Below, one piece after another: positions 38,686 to 47,690 of a DNA stretch of 64,000 bases. Origin of the DNA: Streptomyces bauhiniae (GTDB lineage Bacteria > Actinomycetota > Actinomycetes > Streptomycetales > Streptomycetaceae); NCBI RefSeq assembly GCF_004784475.1, contig NZ_SRRT01000004.1, forward strand, positions 434,001-498,000, read 5' to 3'. The notes beneath the pieces were generated by a model. It was given only the letters and a program-made list of their open reading frames with translations, made no database searches and had not been told where the DNA came from. Position numbers and translations under genes: made by a program. Each line of letters begins with the position of its first letter. Position 1 is the first letter of the stretch.

Positions 38686-39135
38686 ATGAACGGACTCGCC
38701 GTGTACGAACGCCCCACCGAATCGGCCTCCTGGCGCATCGCGCTGCCGCACACCGCCGCGGCGGTGCCGGTGGCGCGTGCCCTGGTGCGGTCGGCGCTGG
38801 CCGAGGTGGGGCACCTGGCCGACTGCGACACGGCGGAGCTGCTGACCGCCGAGCTGGTGGCGAACGCGGTGGAGCACACCGCGGGCAGCGGTCCGATCGA
38901 GCTGGTGGTGGAGCTGCGGCCCACCGGCTGTCAGGTCGAGGTGCACGACCCCGACCCGGAGCCGCCGGGCCATCTCACCCGTCCGGTGATCGAGGAGCCC
39001 GACCCCTGGCAGGAGGGAGGGCGCGGCCTGTTGCTGATCCGCGCCCTCAGTTCGTCCTGTGGTCACCGCCCGACCTCGTCGGGCAAGGCGGTGTGGTTCA
39101 GACTGCCTGTCGTTCCCGCTCAGCGTTCGGCGTGA
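38686..39135 (+). CDS. Anti-sigma-like ATP-binding protein (HATPase, RsbW type)
   Basis: A 149-residue single-domain GHKL ATPase. The N-box is AELLTAELVANAVEHTAG and the G-box is EGGRGLLLIRALSS. Streptomyces has many such solitary RsbW-type kinases that act on anti-sigma-factor antagonists. No antagonist or sigma gene is adjacent. ATG 38686 fits family length better than the ATG 51 nt upstream. Its 3' end overlaps the convergent permease gene by 38 nt. Confidence 0.85.
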   Translation: MNGLAVYERPTESASWRIALPHTAAAVPVARALVRSALAEVGHLADCDTAELLTAELVANAVEHTAGSGPIELVVELRPTGCQVEVHDPDPEPPGHLTRPVIEEPDPWQEGGRGLLLIRALSSSCGHRPTSSGKAVWFRLPVVPAQRSA

Positions 39136-40543
39136 CCCCGGCCGCCTCGGCGCGGCCCAGCGTGGAGTGCCGGCGCCCGTAGGCGTAGTACACGCCGAGG
39201 CCCACCGCGAGGAAGACCGCGAACTGCGCCCAGGTCTGCCAGCCCGTCTCGTACATCAGGTAGAGGCAGAAGGCGACGCCGAGCAGCGGGGCGACGGGGT
39301 ACAGCGGCACCCGGAAGCTGCGCTTCAGGCCCGGCTCGCGGCGGCGCAGGGCCATCACCGCGATGTTGACGACGGCCATGATGGCGAGCGTGCCGATGGT
39401 GCAGAGGTTCACCACGGAGTCGAGCGAGGCGAAGGCCGCGGGGACGGCGAAGACGACCGCGACGATGAGCGTGCCCGCCACCGGCGTGGAGGTCTTCGGG
39501 GACACCTTCTCGAAGACGCGCGGGATCAGTCCGTCGCGGGACATCGACAGCAGGATGCGGGTCTGGCCGTACATCACGGCGAGCACCACCGAGGCGATGG
39601 CGACGACCGCGCCGAAGGCGATGACACCGCCGCCGATGGTGGAGCCGGTGACCATGTTGACCACGTACGACAGCGCGGCGGGGCGGCCGCCGACCTGGTG
39701 GGCGCCGATGGCACCGATCGCGGCGACCGCGACGGCGCAGTACAGCAGGGTGACCAGGCCCATGCAGACGAGGATCGCCACCGGGATGTCCCGGCGCGGG
39801 TTCTTCGCCTCCTCGCCGGCCGTGGTGATGGCGTCGAAGCCGATGTACGAGAAGAAGGCCGCGGTGGTGCCCGCGCCGATGCCGCCCAGGCCCGCCGGGG
39901 AGAACGGGGTGAGGTTGCCGTCCTTGAACGCGCTGTAGCCGATGGCGCAGAACGCGAGCAGGATGACGAGCTTCACGGCGGCCATCGCGGCGGTGGCCCG
40001 CGCGCTCTCGCGCACACCGCGCATCAGCAGCACGGCGGCCATGGCGATGACGACGACGGCGGGCAGGTTCACCACACCGCCGTCACCGGGTCCGGCGGAC
40101 AGCGCGGCGGGGAGCTGCCAGCCGGTGAGGCTGTGCAGGAGTTCGTTGACGTACTGGCTCCAGCCGACCGCGACGGCCGAGATGGAGATGCCGTACTCCA
40201 GCAGCAGGCACCAGCCGACCAGGAAGGCGGTGGACTCGCCGAGACCGGCGTAGGCGAAGGAGTACGAGGAGCCGGAGACCGGTATGGCGCCGCCCAGCTC
40301 CGCGAAGGAGAAGGCGGTGAACACACAGGTGATCGCGGCGAGGATGAAGGAGACGACCACGGCGGGTCCGGCCTGCGCGACGGAGTCGGAGAGGCCGACG
40401 AAGATGCCGGTGCCGACGATGGCGCCGACACCGAAGCAGATGAGCTGGAAGAGGCCCATGGTGCGCTTCAGACCGTGGCCCTCGCGGTCGGCGCCGGATT
40501 CGGCGACGAGCAGATGCGGGGACTTGATGCGGGGAGCGGGCAT
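39098..40543 (-). CDS. APC family amino acid permease
   Basis: A 481-residue APC superfamily transporter with about 12 membrane helices. The N-terminal LFQLICFGVGAIVGTGIFVGLSD is the APC unwound-helix motif, and FSYIGFDAITTAGEEAKNPRRDIP is the conserved loop of cationic amino acid (CAT-like) carriers. It follows arcB by 112 nt on the same strand, so it probably moves arginine or ornithine for the deiminase pathway. It overlaps the convergent HATPase gene by 38 nt. Confidence 0.88.
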   Translation of the reverse strand: MPAPRIKSPHLLVAESGADREGHGLKRTMGLFQLICFGVGAIVGTGIFVGLSDSVAQAGPAVVVSFILAAITCVFTAFSFAELGGAIPVSGSSYSFAYAGLGESTAFLVGWCLLLEYGISISAVAVGWSQYVNELLHSLTGWQLPAALSAGPGDGGVVNLPAVVVIAMAAVLLMRGVRESARATAAMAAVKLVILLAFCAIGYSAFKDGNLTPFSPAGLGGIGAGTTAAFFSYIGFDAITTAGEEAKNPRRDIPVAILVCMGLVTLLYCAVAVAAIGAIGAHQVGGRPAALSYVVNMVTGSTIGGGVIAFGAVVAIASVVLAVMYGQTRILLSMSRDGLIPRVFEKVSPKTSTPVAGTLIVAVVFAVPAAFASLDSVVNLCTIGTLAIMAVVNIAVMALRRREPGLKRSFRVPLYPVAPLLGVAFCLYLMYETGWQTWAQFAVFLAVGLGVYYAYGRRHSTLGRAEAAGVTPNAERERQAV

Positions 40544-40655
40544 GCGGGTGGTGCTCGTTTCTGGTGGTGCGGACGGCCCGGGTACGGCCGCTGCGTCGGC
40601 GCGGCACGGGGATGGCGGCCAGGCCGTCGGTCAGGATAAGGCCAGGTGAGGTGGG

Positions 40656-41696
40656 TCACGCAAGGGTTTGTGACGTATCGCCCTCAGGGGCCGCGAGGGT
40701 GGCGACGAGCACGGCCTTGATGGTGTGCATCCGGTTCTCCGCCTCGTCGAAGACCACCGAGTGCTCGGACTCGAAGACCTCGTCGCTGACCTCCAGCTCG
40801 GTCAGTCCGTACCGTTCGTGGATCTCGCGGCCGACCTTGGTGCCGAGGTCGTGGAAGGCGGGCAGGCAGTGCAGGAAGCGCACGTCCGGGTTGCCGGTGG
40901 CGCGCAGCACGTCCATGGTCACGGCGTACGGGCCGAGCAGGCCGATGCGCTCGTCCCAGACCTGCTGGGGCTCGCCCATGGACACCCAGACGTCGGTGGC
41001 GACGAAGTCGGCGCCGCGCACGCCCTCCTTCACGTCCTCGGTGAGGGTGACGCGGGCGCCGGAGGCGTCGGCGAGCCGGCGGGCCAGCGCGACGATGGTC
41101 TCGTCGGGCCAGAGCAGCTTGGGGGCGACGATACGGACGTCCATGCCGAGCAGGGCGCCGGTGACCAGGTAGGAGTTGCCCATGTTGTAGCGGGCGTCGC
41201 CCAGGTAGGCGAAGGCGATGTCCTCCAGCGGCTTGTCGCTGTGCTCGGTCATGGTGAGCAGGTCGGCGAGCATCTGGGTGGGGTGCCACTCGTCGGTGAG
41301 CCCGTTGTAGACGGGGACGCCCGCGTGCGCGGCCAGCTCCTCGACGACGCCCTGGCCGTGCCCCCGGTACTCGATGGCGTCGTACATCCGGCCCAGCACG
41401 CGGGCGGTGTCCTTGACGGACTCCTTGTGCCCGATCTGGGAGCCGGAGGGGTCGAGGTAGGTGGTGTGGGCACCCTGGTCGGCGGCGGCGACCTCGAAGG
41501 CGCAGCGGGTGCGGGTCGAGGTCTTCTCGAAGATCAGGGCGATGTTGCGGCCGGTCAGGTACCGCGTCTCGGTCCTGGCCCGCTTGGCCGCCTTCAGCTC
41601 GGCGGCCAGCGCGAGCAGCCCGCGGAACTCCTCGGCCGTGAAGTCCAGCTCCTTGAGGAAGTGGCGGCCGGTGAGGGCGGTCGGGACTGTCGCCAT
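40656..41696 (-). CDS. arcB: Ornithine carbamoyltransferase
   Basis: A 346-residue OTC. The carbamoyl-phosphate motif [12 protein letters not shown], the HPTQ motif ([14 protein letters not shown]) and the ornithine-binding loop with catalytic Cys ([10 protein letters not shown]) are present. Length and position next to arginine deiminase suggest the catabolic form, which converts citrulline to ornithine and carbamoyl phosphate. It is the second gene of the arc operon, 110 nt after arcA. The 110-nt gap contains AT-rich ARG-box-like half-sites. Confidence 0.93.
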   Translation of the reverse strand: MATVPTALTGRHFLKELDFTAEEFRGLLALAAELKAAKRARTETRYLTGRNIALIFEKTSTRTRCAFEVAAADQGAHTTYLDPSGSQIGHKESVKDTARVLGRMYDAIEYRGHGQGVVEELAAHAGVPVYNGLTDEWHPTQMLADLLTMTEHSDKPLEDIAFAYLGDARYNMGNSYLVTGALLGMDVRIVAPKLLWPDETIVALARRLADASGARVTLTEDVKEGVRGADFVATDVWVSMGEPQQVWDERIGLLGPYAVTMDVLRATGNPDVRFLHCLPAFHDLGTKVGREIHERYGLTELEVSDEVFESEHSVVFDEAENRMHTIKAVLVATLAAPEGDTSQTLA

Positions 41697-41733
41697 GGGG
41701 GCGCTCCAGGGGTACGCGGTGCACTGACTCCGG

Positions 41734-41786
41734 TAATTCTATACGAGCCCCGGCATTTCTATTCACTCTGCGGCATGATTATGCGC
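41734..41786 (-). promoter_or_regulatory. AT-rich ARG-box-like region between arcA and arcB
   Basis: In otherwise GC-rich DNA, 41734-41786 holds TAATTCTATAC, GCATTTCTATTCA and the palindrome GCATGATTATGC (41773-41784). These resemble tandem ArgR half-boxes, suggesting arginine control and perhaps an internal promoter for arcB. Confidence 0.4.
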
Positions 41787-41806
41787 GGATTCACACAGGG
41801 GCTCTC

Positions 41807-43030
41807 TCACACGGGGTCCCGCTCGACCGGACAGCTCATGCAGCGCGGCCCGCCCCTGCCCCGGCCCAGCTCGCTGCCCGGGATCTCTATGACCTCGATG
41901 CCCTGCTTGCGCAGATGGGTGTTGGTGGTGGCGTTCCGCTCGTAGGCGACGACGACTCCGGGCTCGACCGCGAGGACGTTGCAGCCGTCGTCCCACTGCT
42001 CGCGCTCGGCGGCGTGCACGTCCTGGGTGGCGGTGAGCACCCGGATCTCGCCGAGGCCCAGGGCGGCGGCGATGGCCCGGTGCATGTGCTCCGGCGGATG
42101 GTCGGTGACCTTCAGCTCGCGCTCCCCGACACCGGGCTCGATGGTGTACGAGCGCAGCATGCCGAGCCCGGCGTACTGGGTGAAGGTGTCGCCGTCGACC
42201 ATGGTCATCACGGTGTCGAGGTGCATGAAGGCGCGCCGCTTCGGCATGTCCAGCGCCACGATGGTCTGCGCCGAGCCCGCCGCGAACAGCTTGTGCGCGA
42301 GCATCTCCACCGCCTGCGGGGTGGTGCGCTCGCTCATCCCGATCAGCACGGCGCCGTTGCCGATCACCAGCACATCGCCGCCCTCGATGGTGGAGGGGTA
42401 GTCGGCCTGGCCGCGCGACCAGATGTTGAAGCCCTCCTTCTTGAAGAGGGGGTGGTGCCGGTAGATCGCCTCGAAGTGCACGGTCTCGCGCTGCCGGGCG
42501 GGCCAGCGCATGGCGTTGATGGAGACGCCGTCGTAGATCCACGCCGAGGTGTCGCGGGTGAAGAGGTGGTTGGGCAGCGGGCCGAGCAGGAAGTCGTCCA
42601 GCTCCATCACATGGAAGCGGACCGAGGCCGGCTCGGGGTGGCCGGTGAGGAACTCCCGCTTGGTCATGCCGCCGACCAGCGCCTCGGCCAGCTCGCCGGG
42701 GGCCATCGCGTCGAAGGCGGTGCGCAGATGATCGGTGGCGAGAGGGCCGTACTCCTTCTCGTCGAAGACGCGGTCCAGCACCAGGGCGCGGGCCTCCGGG
42801 ACGGCGAGGGTCTCGGTGAGCAGGTCGCCGAAGAGGTGCACCTCCACTCCCCGGTCGCGCAGGACGTCGGCGAAGCCGTCGTGCTCGGCGCGCGCCCGGC
42901 GCACCCACAGCACGTCGTCGAAGAGCAGGGCGTCCTTGTTGCTGGGGGTGAGGCGCTTGAGTTCGAGGTCCGGTCTGTGCAGGATCACCCGGCGCAGCCG
43001 CCCGGCCTCGGAGTCGACGTGGAATGCCAT
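41807..43030 (-). CDS. arcA: Arginine deiminase
   Basis: A 407-residue arginine deiminase that converts arginine to citrulline and ammonia. The N-terminus [30 protein letters not shown], the active-site blocks [26 protein letters not shown] and [10 protein letters not shown], and the C-terminal catalytic Cys in [12 protein letters not shown] are all present. ATG 43030 fits the family start; GTG 43063 adds 11 residues. It heads the operon arcA, arcB, APC permease. Carbamate kinase (arcC) is not present in the window. Confidence 0.94.
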   Translation of the reverse strand: MAFHVDSEAGRLRRVILHRPDLELKRLTPSNKDALLFDDVLWVRRARAEHDGFADVLRDRGVEVHLFGDLLTETLAVPEARALVLDRVFDEKEYGPLATDHLRTAFDAMAPGELAEALVGGMTKREFLTGHPEPASVRFHVMELDDFLLGPLPNHLFTRDTSAWIYDGVSINAMRWPARQRETVHFEAIYRHHPLFKKEGFNIWSRGQADYPSTIEGGDVLVIGNGAVLIGMSERTTPQAVEMLAHKLFAAGSAQTIVALDMPKRRAFMHLDTVMTMVDGDTFTQYAGLGMLRSYTIEPGVGERELKVTDHPPEHMHRAIAAALGLGEIRVLTATQDVHAAEREQWDDGCNVLAVEPGVVVAYERNATTNTHLRKQGIEVIEIPGSELGRGRGGPRCMSCPVERDPV

Positions 43031-43083
43031 GCCTTCATCCTGGCCGCCGGGGGGCGCGTTCACGCGTCTCTCGGCACTCCCTC

Positions 43084-43138
43084 TTTTCGTCCTGTTGACG
43101 AGAACAGGTCACCTCGCTTATCGTCCTCGTGACGAGAA
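43084..43138. promoter_or_regulatory. Two 21-bp palindromic operators between arcA and the SPFH gene
   Basis: TTTTCGTC-N5-GACGAGAA (43084-43104) and TTATCGTC-N5-GACGAGAA (43118-43138) are direct repeats 34 bp apart, and each is itself a palindrome with one mismatch. The first lies 54 bp upstream of arcA, the second 14 bp upstream of the SPFH start. They probably bind one regulator controlling one or both divergent genes. Confidence 0.7.
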
Positions 43139-43151
43139 GTGAGGGGTTCCC

Positions 43152-44240
43152 ATGGCCGACATCACCCGGCGCCTCGGCTGGCGCCACCTGCGCGGTGTGC
43201 CGACGGCGCACATCCGGCACCACCGCTCCGGCACGCTGGTGCACGACGGGCCCGGGCTCAGCTTCTGGTTCCGGCCGCTGACCGCCGCGCTGTCCGAGGT
43301 GCCGGTGGACGACCGGGAACTGGCGATGACCTTCCACGCCCGCACCCACGACTTCCAGGACGTGGCGGTCACCGCGACGGTGACGTACCGGATCGCGGAC
43401 CCGGCCACCGCCGCCGCCCGCCTGGACTTCTCCATCGACCCGGACACCGGCGTCTGGCGCGGCGCCCCGCTGGAGCAGCTCGGCACCCTGCTCACCGAGA
43501 CGGCCCAGCAGCACGCGCTGGACGTACTGGCCCGTACACCGCTCGCGGCGGCGCTGGTGGACGGCGCGGCGGCGGTGCGCGAGCGCGTCACCGCCGGGCT
43601 GGCCGCCGAGCCCCGGCTGCCGGCCACCGGCATCGAGGTGGTCGCGGTGCGCGTGATGGCGCTGCGCCCCGAGCCGGAGGTGGAGCGGGCGCTGCGTACC
43701 CCGGCCCGCGAGCAGGTCCAGCAGGAGGCCGACCGCGCGACCTACGAACGGCGGGCCGTCGCGGTCGAGCGGGAGCGGGCCATCGCGGAGAACGAGCTGG
43801 CCAGCCGCATCGAGCTGGCCCGCCGCGAGGAACGGCTGGTCGAGCAGCGGGGCACCAACGCCCGCCGCGAGGCGGAGGAGGAGGCCGCGGCCGACGCGGT
43901 GCGCGCCCAGGCGGAGGCGGCCCGGTCGGTGAAGCTGGCCGAGGCCGAGGCCACCCGGACGGCCCGGCTGGCCGAAGCCGAGGCGGAGCGGACGGTACGG
44001 ATCGCCCGTGCTGAGGCCGAGGCGGCCCGCGAGACCGGCGAGGCGCGGGCCCAGGAGCGGGCGGCGTGGCTGCGGGTGCACACCGAGGCCGGCGTCGACG
44101 GCGCCGAGGCGCTGCGGGCGCTCACCGCGGCCCGGCTCGCGGAGAACCTGCCACGCATCGACAGCGTGACCGTCTCCCCCGACGTACTGACCGGCCTGCT
44201 CGCCCGGCTGAACGGCGACGCTCCGGACGGCGCCCGGTGA
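43152..44240 (+). CDS. SPFH/band-7 domain protein
   Basis: A 362-residue protein. Residues about 30-190 form an SPFH (stomatin/flotillin-like) domain, with ELAMTFHARTHDFQDVAVTATVTYRIADP and ATGIEVVAVRVMALRPEPEVERAL. Residues 190-320 are a long Ala/Glu/Arg coiled coil (RREAEEEAAADAVRAQAEAARSVKLAEAEATR). There is no clear N-terminal membrane helix, unlike typical flotillins. GAGGGG precedes the ATG by 5 nt. Its stop overlaps the GTG of the NAD-kinase-like gene (GTGA), so both are made together. Confidence 0.88.
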   Translation: MADITRRLGWRHLRGVPTAHIRHHRSGTLVHDGPGLSFWFRPLTAALSEVPVDDRELAMTFHARTHDFQDVAVTATVTYRIADPATAAARLDFSIDPDTGVWRGAPLEQLGTLLTETAQQHALDVLARTPLAAALVDGAAAVRERVTAGLAAEPRLPATGIEVVAVRVMALRPEPEVERALRTPAREQVQQEADRATYERRAVAVERERAIAENELASRIELARREERLVEQRGTNARREAEEEAAADAVRAQAEAARSVKLAEAEATRTARLAEAEAERTVRIARAEAEAARETGEARAQERAAWLRVHTEAGVDGAEALRALTAARLAENLPRIDSVTVSPDVLTGLLARLNGDAPDGAR

Positions 44241-45127
44241 GCCTCGCCCCGCGCGCCGTGCTGGTCCACCGCACCACGGAGTACGAGGAGCTGGTGGCCC
44301 GGCACGGTACGCACGGGCAGGCCGCGTTCTTCCTCTCCTCGCGCGGCCGGGACATCGAGGAGGTCGCCGAACGCCACCGCCGCGCCCGCCGCGCCCTGGC
44401 CGAGGTGACCGCCGCCGTCCCGCTGAACTGGCGCCAGGCGCTGCTGGAGCGGGCCGACCTGGACCGCTTCCTGTTCGCGCCCGAGGACGTGGTCTTGGTG
44501 GTGGGCCAGGACGGGCTGGTGGCGAACGCGGCCAAGTACCTGGACGGCCAGCCGGTGATCGGCATCGACACCGATCCGGGCCGCAACCCCGGTGTGCTGG
44601 TCCGGCACCGGCCGCGCGACGCCGCCGCCCTGCTGGCCTCGGCCGGAGGCACGGCGGAGGAACTGACCATGGTCGAGGCGGTCACCGACGACACGCAGCG
44701 GCTGGTGGCGCTGAACGAGATCTACCTCGGCGCGCCGGGCCACCAGACCGCCCGGTACCGCCTGGGTCTCGACGGCGACAGGGGTGTCGTCGAGGCCCAG
44801 GCTTCCTCCGGGGTCCTGGTGGGGACCGGGACCGGGGCCACCGGCTGGCTCCGGTCGGTGTGGCAGGAGCGGGGCGGCACCCTGCCCCTGCCCGCGCCGA
44901 CCGAGGACCGGCTGCTGTGGTTCGTCCGCGAGGCGTGGCCGTCCCCCGCCACCGGGACGAGCCTGGTCGGGGGCGGCCTCACCGCCTCGGCGTCGCTGAC
45001 GCTCACCGTGGAGTCCGACCGGCTGATCGCCTTCGGCGACGGCATCGAGTCCGACGCGCTCCAGCTCACCTGGGGGCAGACGGTGCGGGTGGGGGTGTGC
45101 GGGAGGCGGCTGCGGCTGGTGGGCTGA
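44237..45127 (+). CDS. NAD-kinase-like protein coupled to SPFH
   Basis: A 296-residue protein of the NAD kinase/diacylglycerol kinase superfamily. DVVLVVGQDGLVANAAKYLDGQPVIGIDTDPG takes the place of the GGDGT nucleotide motif and lacks its second Gly. SSGVLVGTGTGATGWLRSV matches the NAD-kinase loop that contains conserved Thr/Gly residues. GTG 44237 overlaps the SPFH stop by 4 nt. The fused-by-coupling pair suggests that the SPFH protein localises or regulates this enzyme. Whether it phosphorylates NAD or only binds it is not clear. It converges on the pnkp gene with 19 nt between stops. Confidence 0.8.
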   Translation: MSLAPRAVLVHRTTEYEELVARHGTHGQAAFFLSSRGRDIEEVAERHRRARRALAEVTAAVPLNWRQALLERADLDRFLFAPEDVVLVVGQDGLVANAAKYLDGQPVIGIDTDPGRNPGVLVRHRPRDAAALLASAGGTAEELTMVEAVTDDTQRLVALNEIYLGAPGHQTARYRLGLDGDRGVVEAQASSGVLVGTGTGATGWLRSVWQERGGTLPLPAPTEDRLLWFVREAWPSPATGTSLVGGGLTASASLTLTVESDRLIAFGDGIESDALQLTWGQTVRVGVCGRRLRLVG

Positions 45128-45146
45128 AGCCGCCTGTTGGATGTGC

Positions 45147-47690
45147 TCAGAGCCGTGGGTCCACCGGCTCCGACTCCAGCGCGAGGACGCCGAACACCGC
45201 CTCGTGCACCCGCCACAGCGGCTCGCCGTCCGCGAGGCGGTCCAGGGCCTCCAGGCCGAGGGCGTACTCGCGGACCGCAAGCGACCGCTTGTGGTTGAGG
45301 AACCGGTGGCGCAGCTTGGCCAGGTTGTCCGGGCGCGTGTACTCGGGACCGTAGATGATCCGGAGGTACTCGCGGCCCCGGCACTTGATGCCCGGCTGCA
45401 CCGGCCGGCCCTGCCCGTCGCGGACGAGCGCGCCGAGCGGCTTGACGACCATGCCCTCGCCGCCCCGCCCGGTCATCTCCAGCCACCAGTCGATGCCCGC
45501 CCGCACCGACTCCGGGTCGCCGGTGTCGACGTACAGGCGCCGGGTGGTCTGGAGCAGGCCGGAGGCGTCGTGCTCCACCACCCGGTCCAGCAGGGCGAGT
45601 TGCTCGTCGTGCGGGAGTCCGGCGAGGCTGCGGCCGCGTACCGCCAGCACCTGGAAGGGGGCGAGGCGGACGCCGTCGAGACCCTCGGTGGGCCAGCAGT
45701 AGCGGCGGTAGGCGTCGGTGAACGCGGCCGCGTCGGCGGCCCGTTCGCGCTGCCGGTCCAGCAGCGCGGACACGTCGGCGCCCCGGGCCCCGGCCGCCTC
45801 CAGCGCGGCGAGCGCGGGCGGGAACACGGCGCCGGAGGCGGCGCCCACAGCGGCGTACTGACGGCGCAGCAGGCCCTCGGACTTGAGCGACCACGGCATC
45901 AACTCGGCGTCCAGCAGCAGCCAGTCGGTGTCCAGCCGCTCCCACAGGTCCGCCTCGGTGACCGCCGTCCGGAGCCGTTCGAGGATCTCCTCGGTCACCG
46001 CGCCGTCGTCGAAGAACGGCCGTCCGGTACGGGTGTAGAGCGCGCCCGTGGGCCCCTCCCCCACGCCGAACCGCTGGGCGGCGGTCGCCGCGTCCCGGCA
46101 GACGAGGGCCACGGCGCGCGAGCCCATGTGCTTCTCCTCGCACACGACCCGCCCGACCCCGTCCCGCGCGTACTGCGCGAACGCCTCGGCCGGGTGCTCC
46201 AGGTAGCCGTCCTCCTTCGAGGTGGGCGTCGGCGCCATGGTGGGCGGCAGGTACGGCAGCAGGCGCGGGTCGACGGCGAAGCGGCTCATCACCTCCAGGG
46301 CGGCGGCCGCGTTCTCCTCGCGGACCGCGACCCGGCCCAGGTACCGCGTCTCGACCCCGCGCCGGCCGGTGACGTCGGCCAGGTCCAGCGGCCGTCCGTC
46401 CTGGCCGCCGGGCGCGTCGACGCGCAGCGGCCGGACCGGCTCGTACCAGGTCCGCTCGGCGGGGACGTCCACGATCTCGCGCTCCGGCCAGCGCAGCGCG
46501 GTCAGCTTGCCGCCGAAGACGGCACCGGTGTCGAGGCAGATGGTGTTGTTGAGCCACGTGGCTTCCGGCACCGGAGTGTGGCCGTACACCACGGCCGCGC
46601 GGCCCCGGTAGTCCTCGGCCCACGGGTAGCGCACGGGCAGCCCGAACTCGTCGGTCTCGCCGGTGGTCTCGCCGTACAGCGCGTGCGAGCGGACCCGGCC
46701 GGAGGTCCGGCCGTGGTACTTCTCCGGCAGACCGGCGTGGCAGACCACGAGCCGGCCGCCGTCGAGGACGTAGTGGCTGACCAGGCCGTCGACGAAGCGG
46801 CGCACCTCGTCCTTGAACTCCTCGCTCTCGCCCTCCATCTGGGCGATGGTCTCGGCGAGGCCGTGGGTGTGCTGGACGGTGCGGCCCTTGAGGTAGCGGC
46901 CGAACTTGTTCTCGTGGTTGCCGGGCACGCACAGCGCGCTCCCGCCCGCGACCATGCCCATCACGCGCCGGAGCACGGCGGGGCTGTCCGGGCCCCGGTC
47001 GACCAGGTCACCGACGAACACGGCGGTACGGCCCTCGGGGTGGACGCCGTCGGTGTAGCCCAACTTGGCGAGCAGCGACTCCAGTTCGGCGGAGCAGCCG
47101 TGGATGTCGCCGATGATGTCGAACGGGCCGGTGAGGTGGGTGAGGTCGTTGTACCGCTTCTCGGTGACGATCGTGGCGCCCTCGACCTCGGCGACCCCGC
47201 GCAGCACATGCACCTTGCGGAAGCCCTCGCGCTCCAAGTGCTTGAGCGAGCGCCGGAGTTCGCGGGTGTGCCGCTGGATCACCCGGCGGGGCATGCCCGC
47301 ACGGTCGGCGCGGGCCGCGTTGCGCTCGGCGCACACCTCCTCGGGCACGTCCAGCACGATGGCGATCGGCAGCACGTCGTACTTCTTGGCCAGCTCGATC
47401 AACTGCCGCCGGGCGTCCGGCTGGACGCTGGTGGCGTCGACGACGGTACGGCGGCCGGCCGCGAGCCGCTTGCCCGCGATGTAGTGCAGGACGTCGAAGG
47501 CGTCGCCGGTCGCGCTCTGGTCGTTCTCGTCGTCGGCGACCAGGCCCCGGCAGAAGTCGGAGGAGATCACCTCGGTGGGCGCGAAGTGCTTGCCGGCGAA
47601 GGTCGACTTGCCGGAGCCGGTGGCGCCGACGAGGACGACGAGGGAGAGGTCGGTGACGGGCAGGACCCGTCCCGTGCTGGTCTCGCTCAT
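45147..47690 (-). CDS. pnkp: Polynucleotide kinase-phosphatase-ligase (Pnkp)
   Basis: An 847-residue bacterial Pnkp for RNA repair. Residues 1-170 are the 5'-OH kinase (P-loop VGATGSGKSTFAGKHF). Residues about 180-480 are the metallophosphatase (FDIIGDIHGCSAELESLL, VFVGDLVDRGPDSPAVL, VPGNHENKFGRYL) that removes 2',3'-cyclic and 3' phosphates. The C-terminal ~330 residues are the adenylyltransferase/ligase, with the KxxxG motif in EEKHMGSRAV and GEGMVVKP. Its ATG overlaps the hen1 stop by 4 nt, as in the known Pnkp/Hen1 systems that heal toxin-cut RNA. Confidence 0.95.
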   Translation of the reverse strand: MSETSTGRVLPVTDLSLVVLVGATGSGKSTFAGKHFAPTEVISSDFCRGLVADDENDQSATGDAFDVLHYIAGKRLAAGRRTVVDATSVQPDARRQLIELAKKYDVLPIAIVLDVPEEVCAERNAARADRAGMPRRVIQRHTRELRRSLKHLEREGFRKVHVLRGVAEVEGATIVTEKRYNDLTHLTGPFDIIGDIHGCSAELESLLAKLGYTDGVHPEGRTAVFVGDLVDRGPDSPAVLRRVMGMVAGGSALCVPGNHENKFGRYLKGRTVQHTHGLAETIAQMEGESEEFKDEVRRFVDGLVSHYVLDGGRLVVCHAGLPEKYHGRTSGRVRSHALYGETTGETDEFGLPVRYPWAEDYRGRAAVVYGHTPVPEATWLNNTICLDTGAVFGGKLTALRWPEREIVDVPAERTWYEPVRPLRVDAPGGQDGRPLDLADVTGRRGVETRYLGRVAVREENAAAALEVMSRFAVDPRLLPYLPPTMAPTPTSKEDGYLEHPAEAFAQYARDGVGRVVCEEKHMGSRAVALVCRDAATAAQRFGVGEGPTGALYTRTGRPFFDDGAVTEEILERLRTAVTEADLWERLDTDWLLLDAELMPWSLKSEGLLRRQYAAVGAASGAVFPPALAALEAAGARGADVSALLDRQRERAADAAAFTDAYRRYCWPTEGLDGVRLAPFQVLAVRGRSLAGLPHDEQLALLDRVVEHDASGLLQTTRRLYVDTGDPESVRAGIDWWLEMTGRGGEGMVVKPLGALVRDGQGRPVQPGIKCRGREYLRIIYGPEYTRPDNLAKLRHRFLNHKRSLAVREYALGLEALDRLADGEPLWRVHEAVFGVLALESEPVDPRL

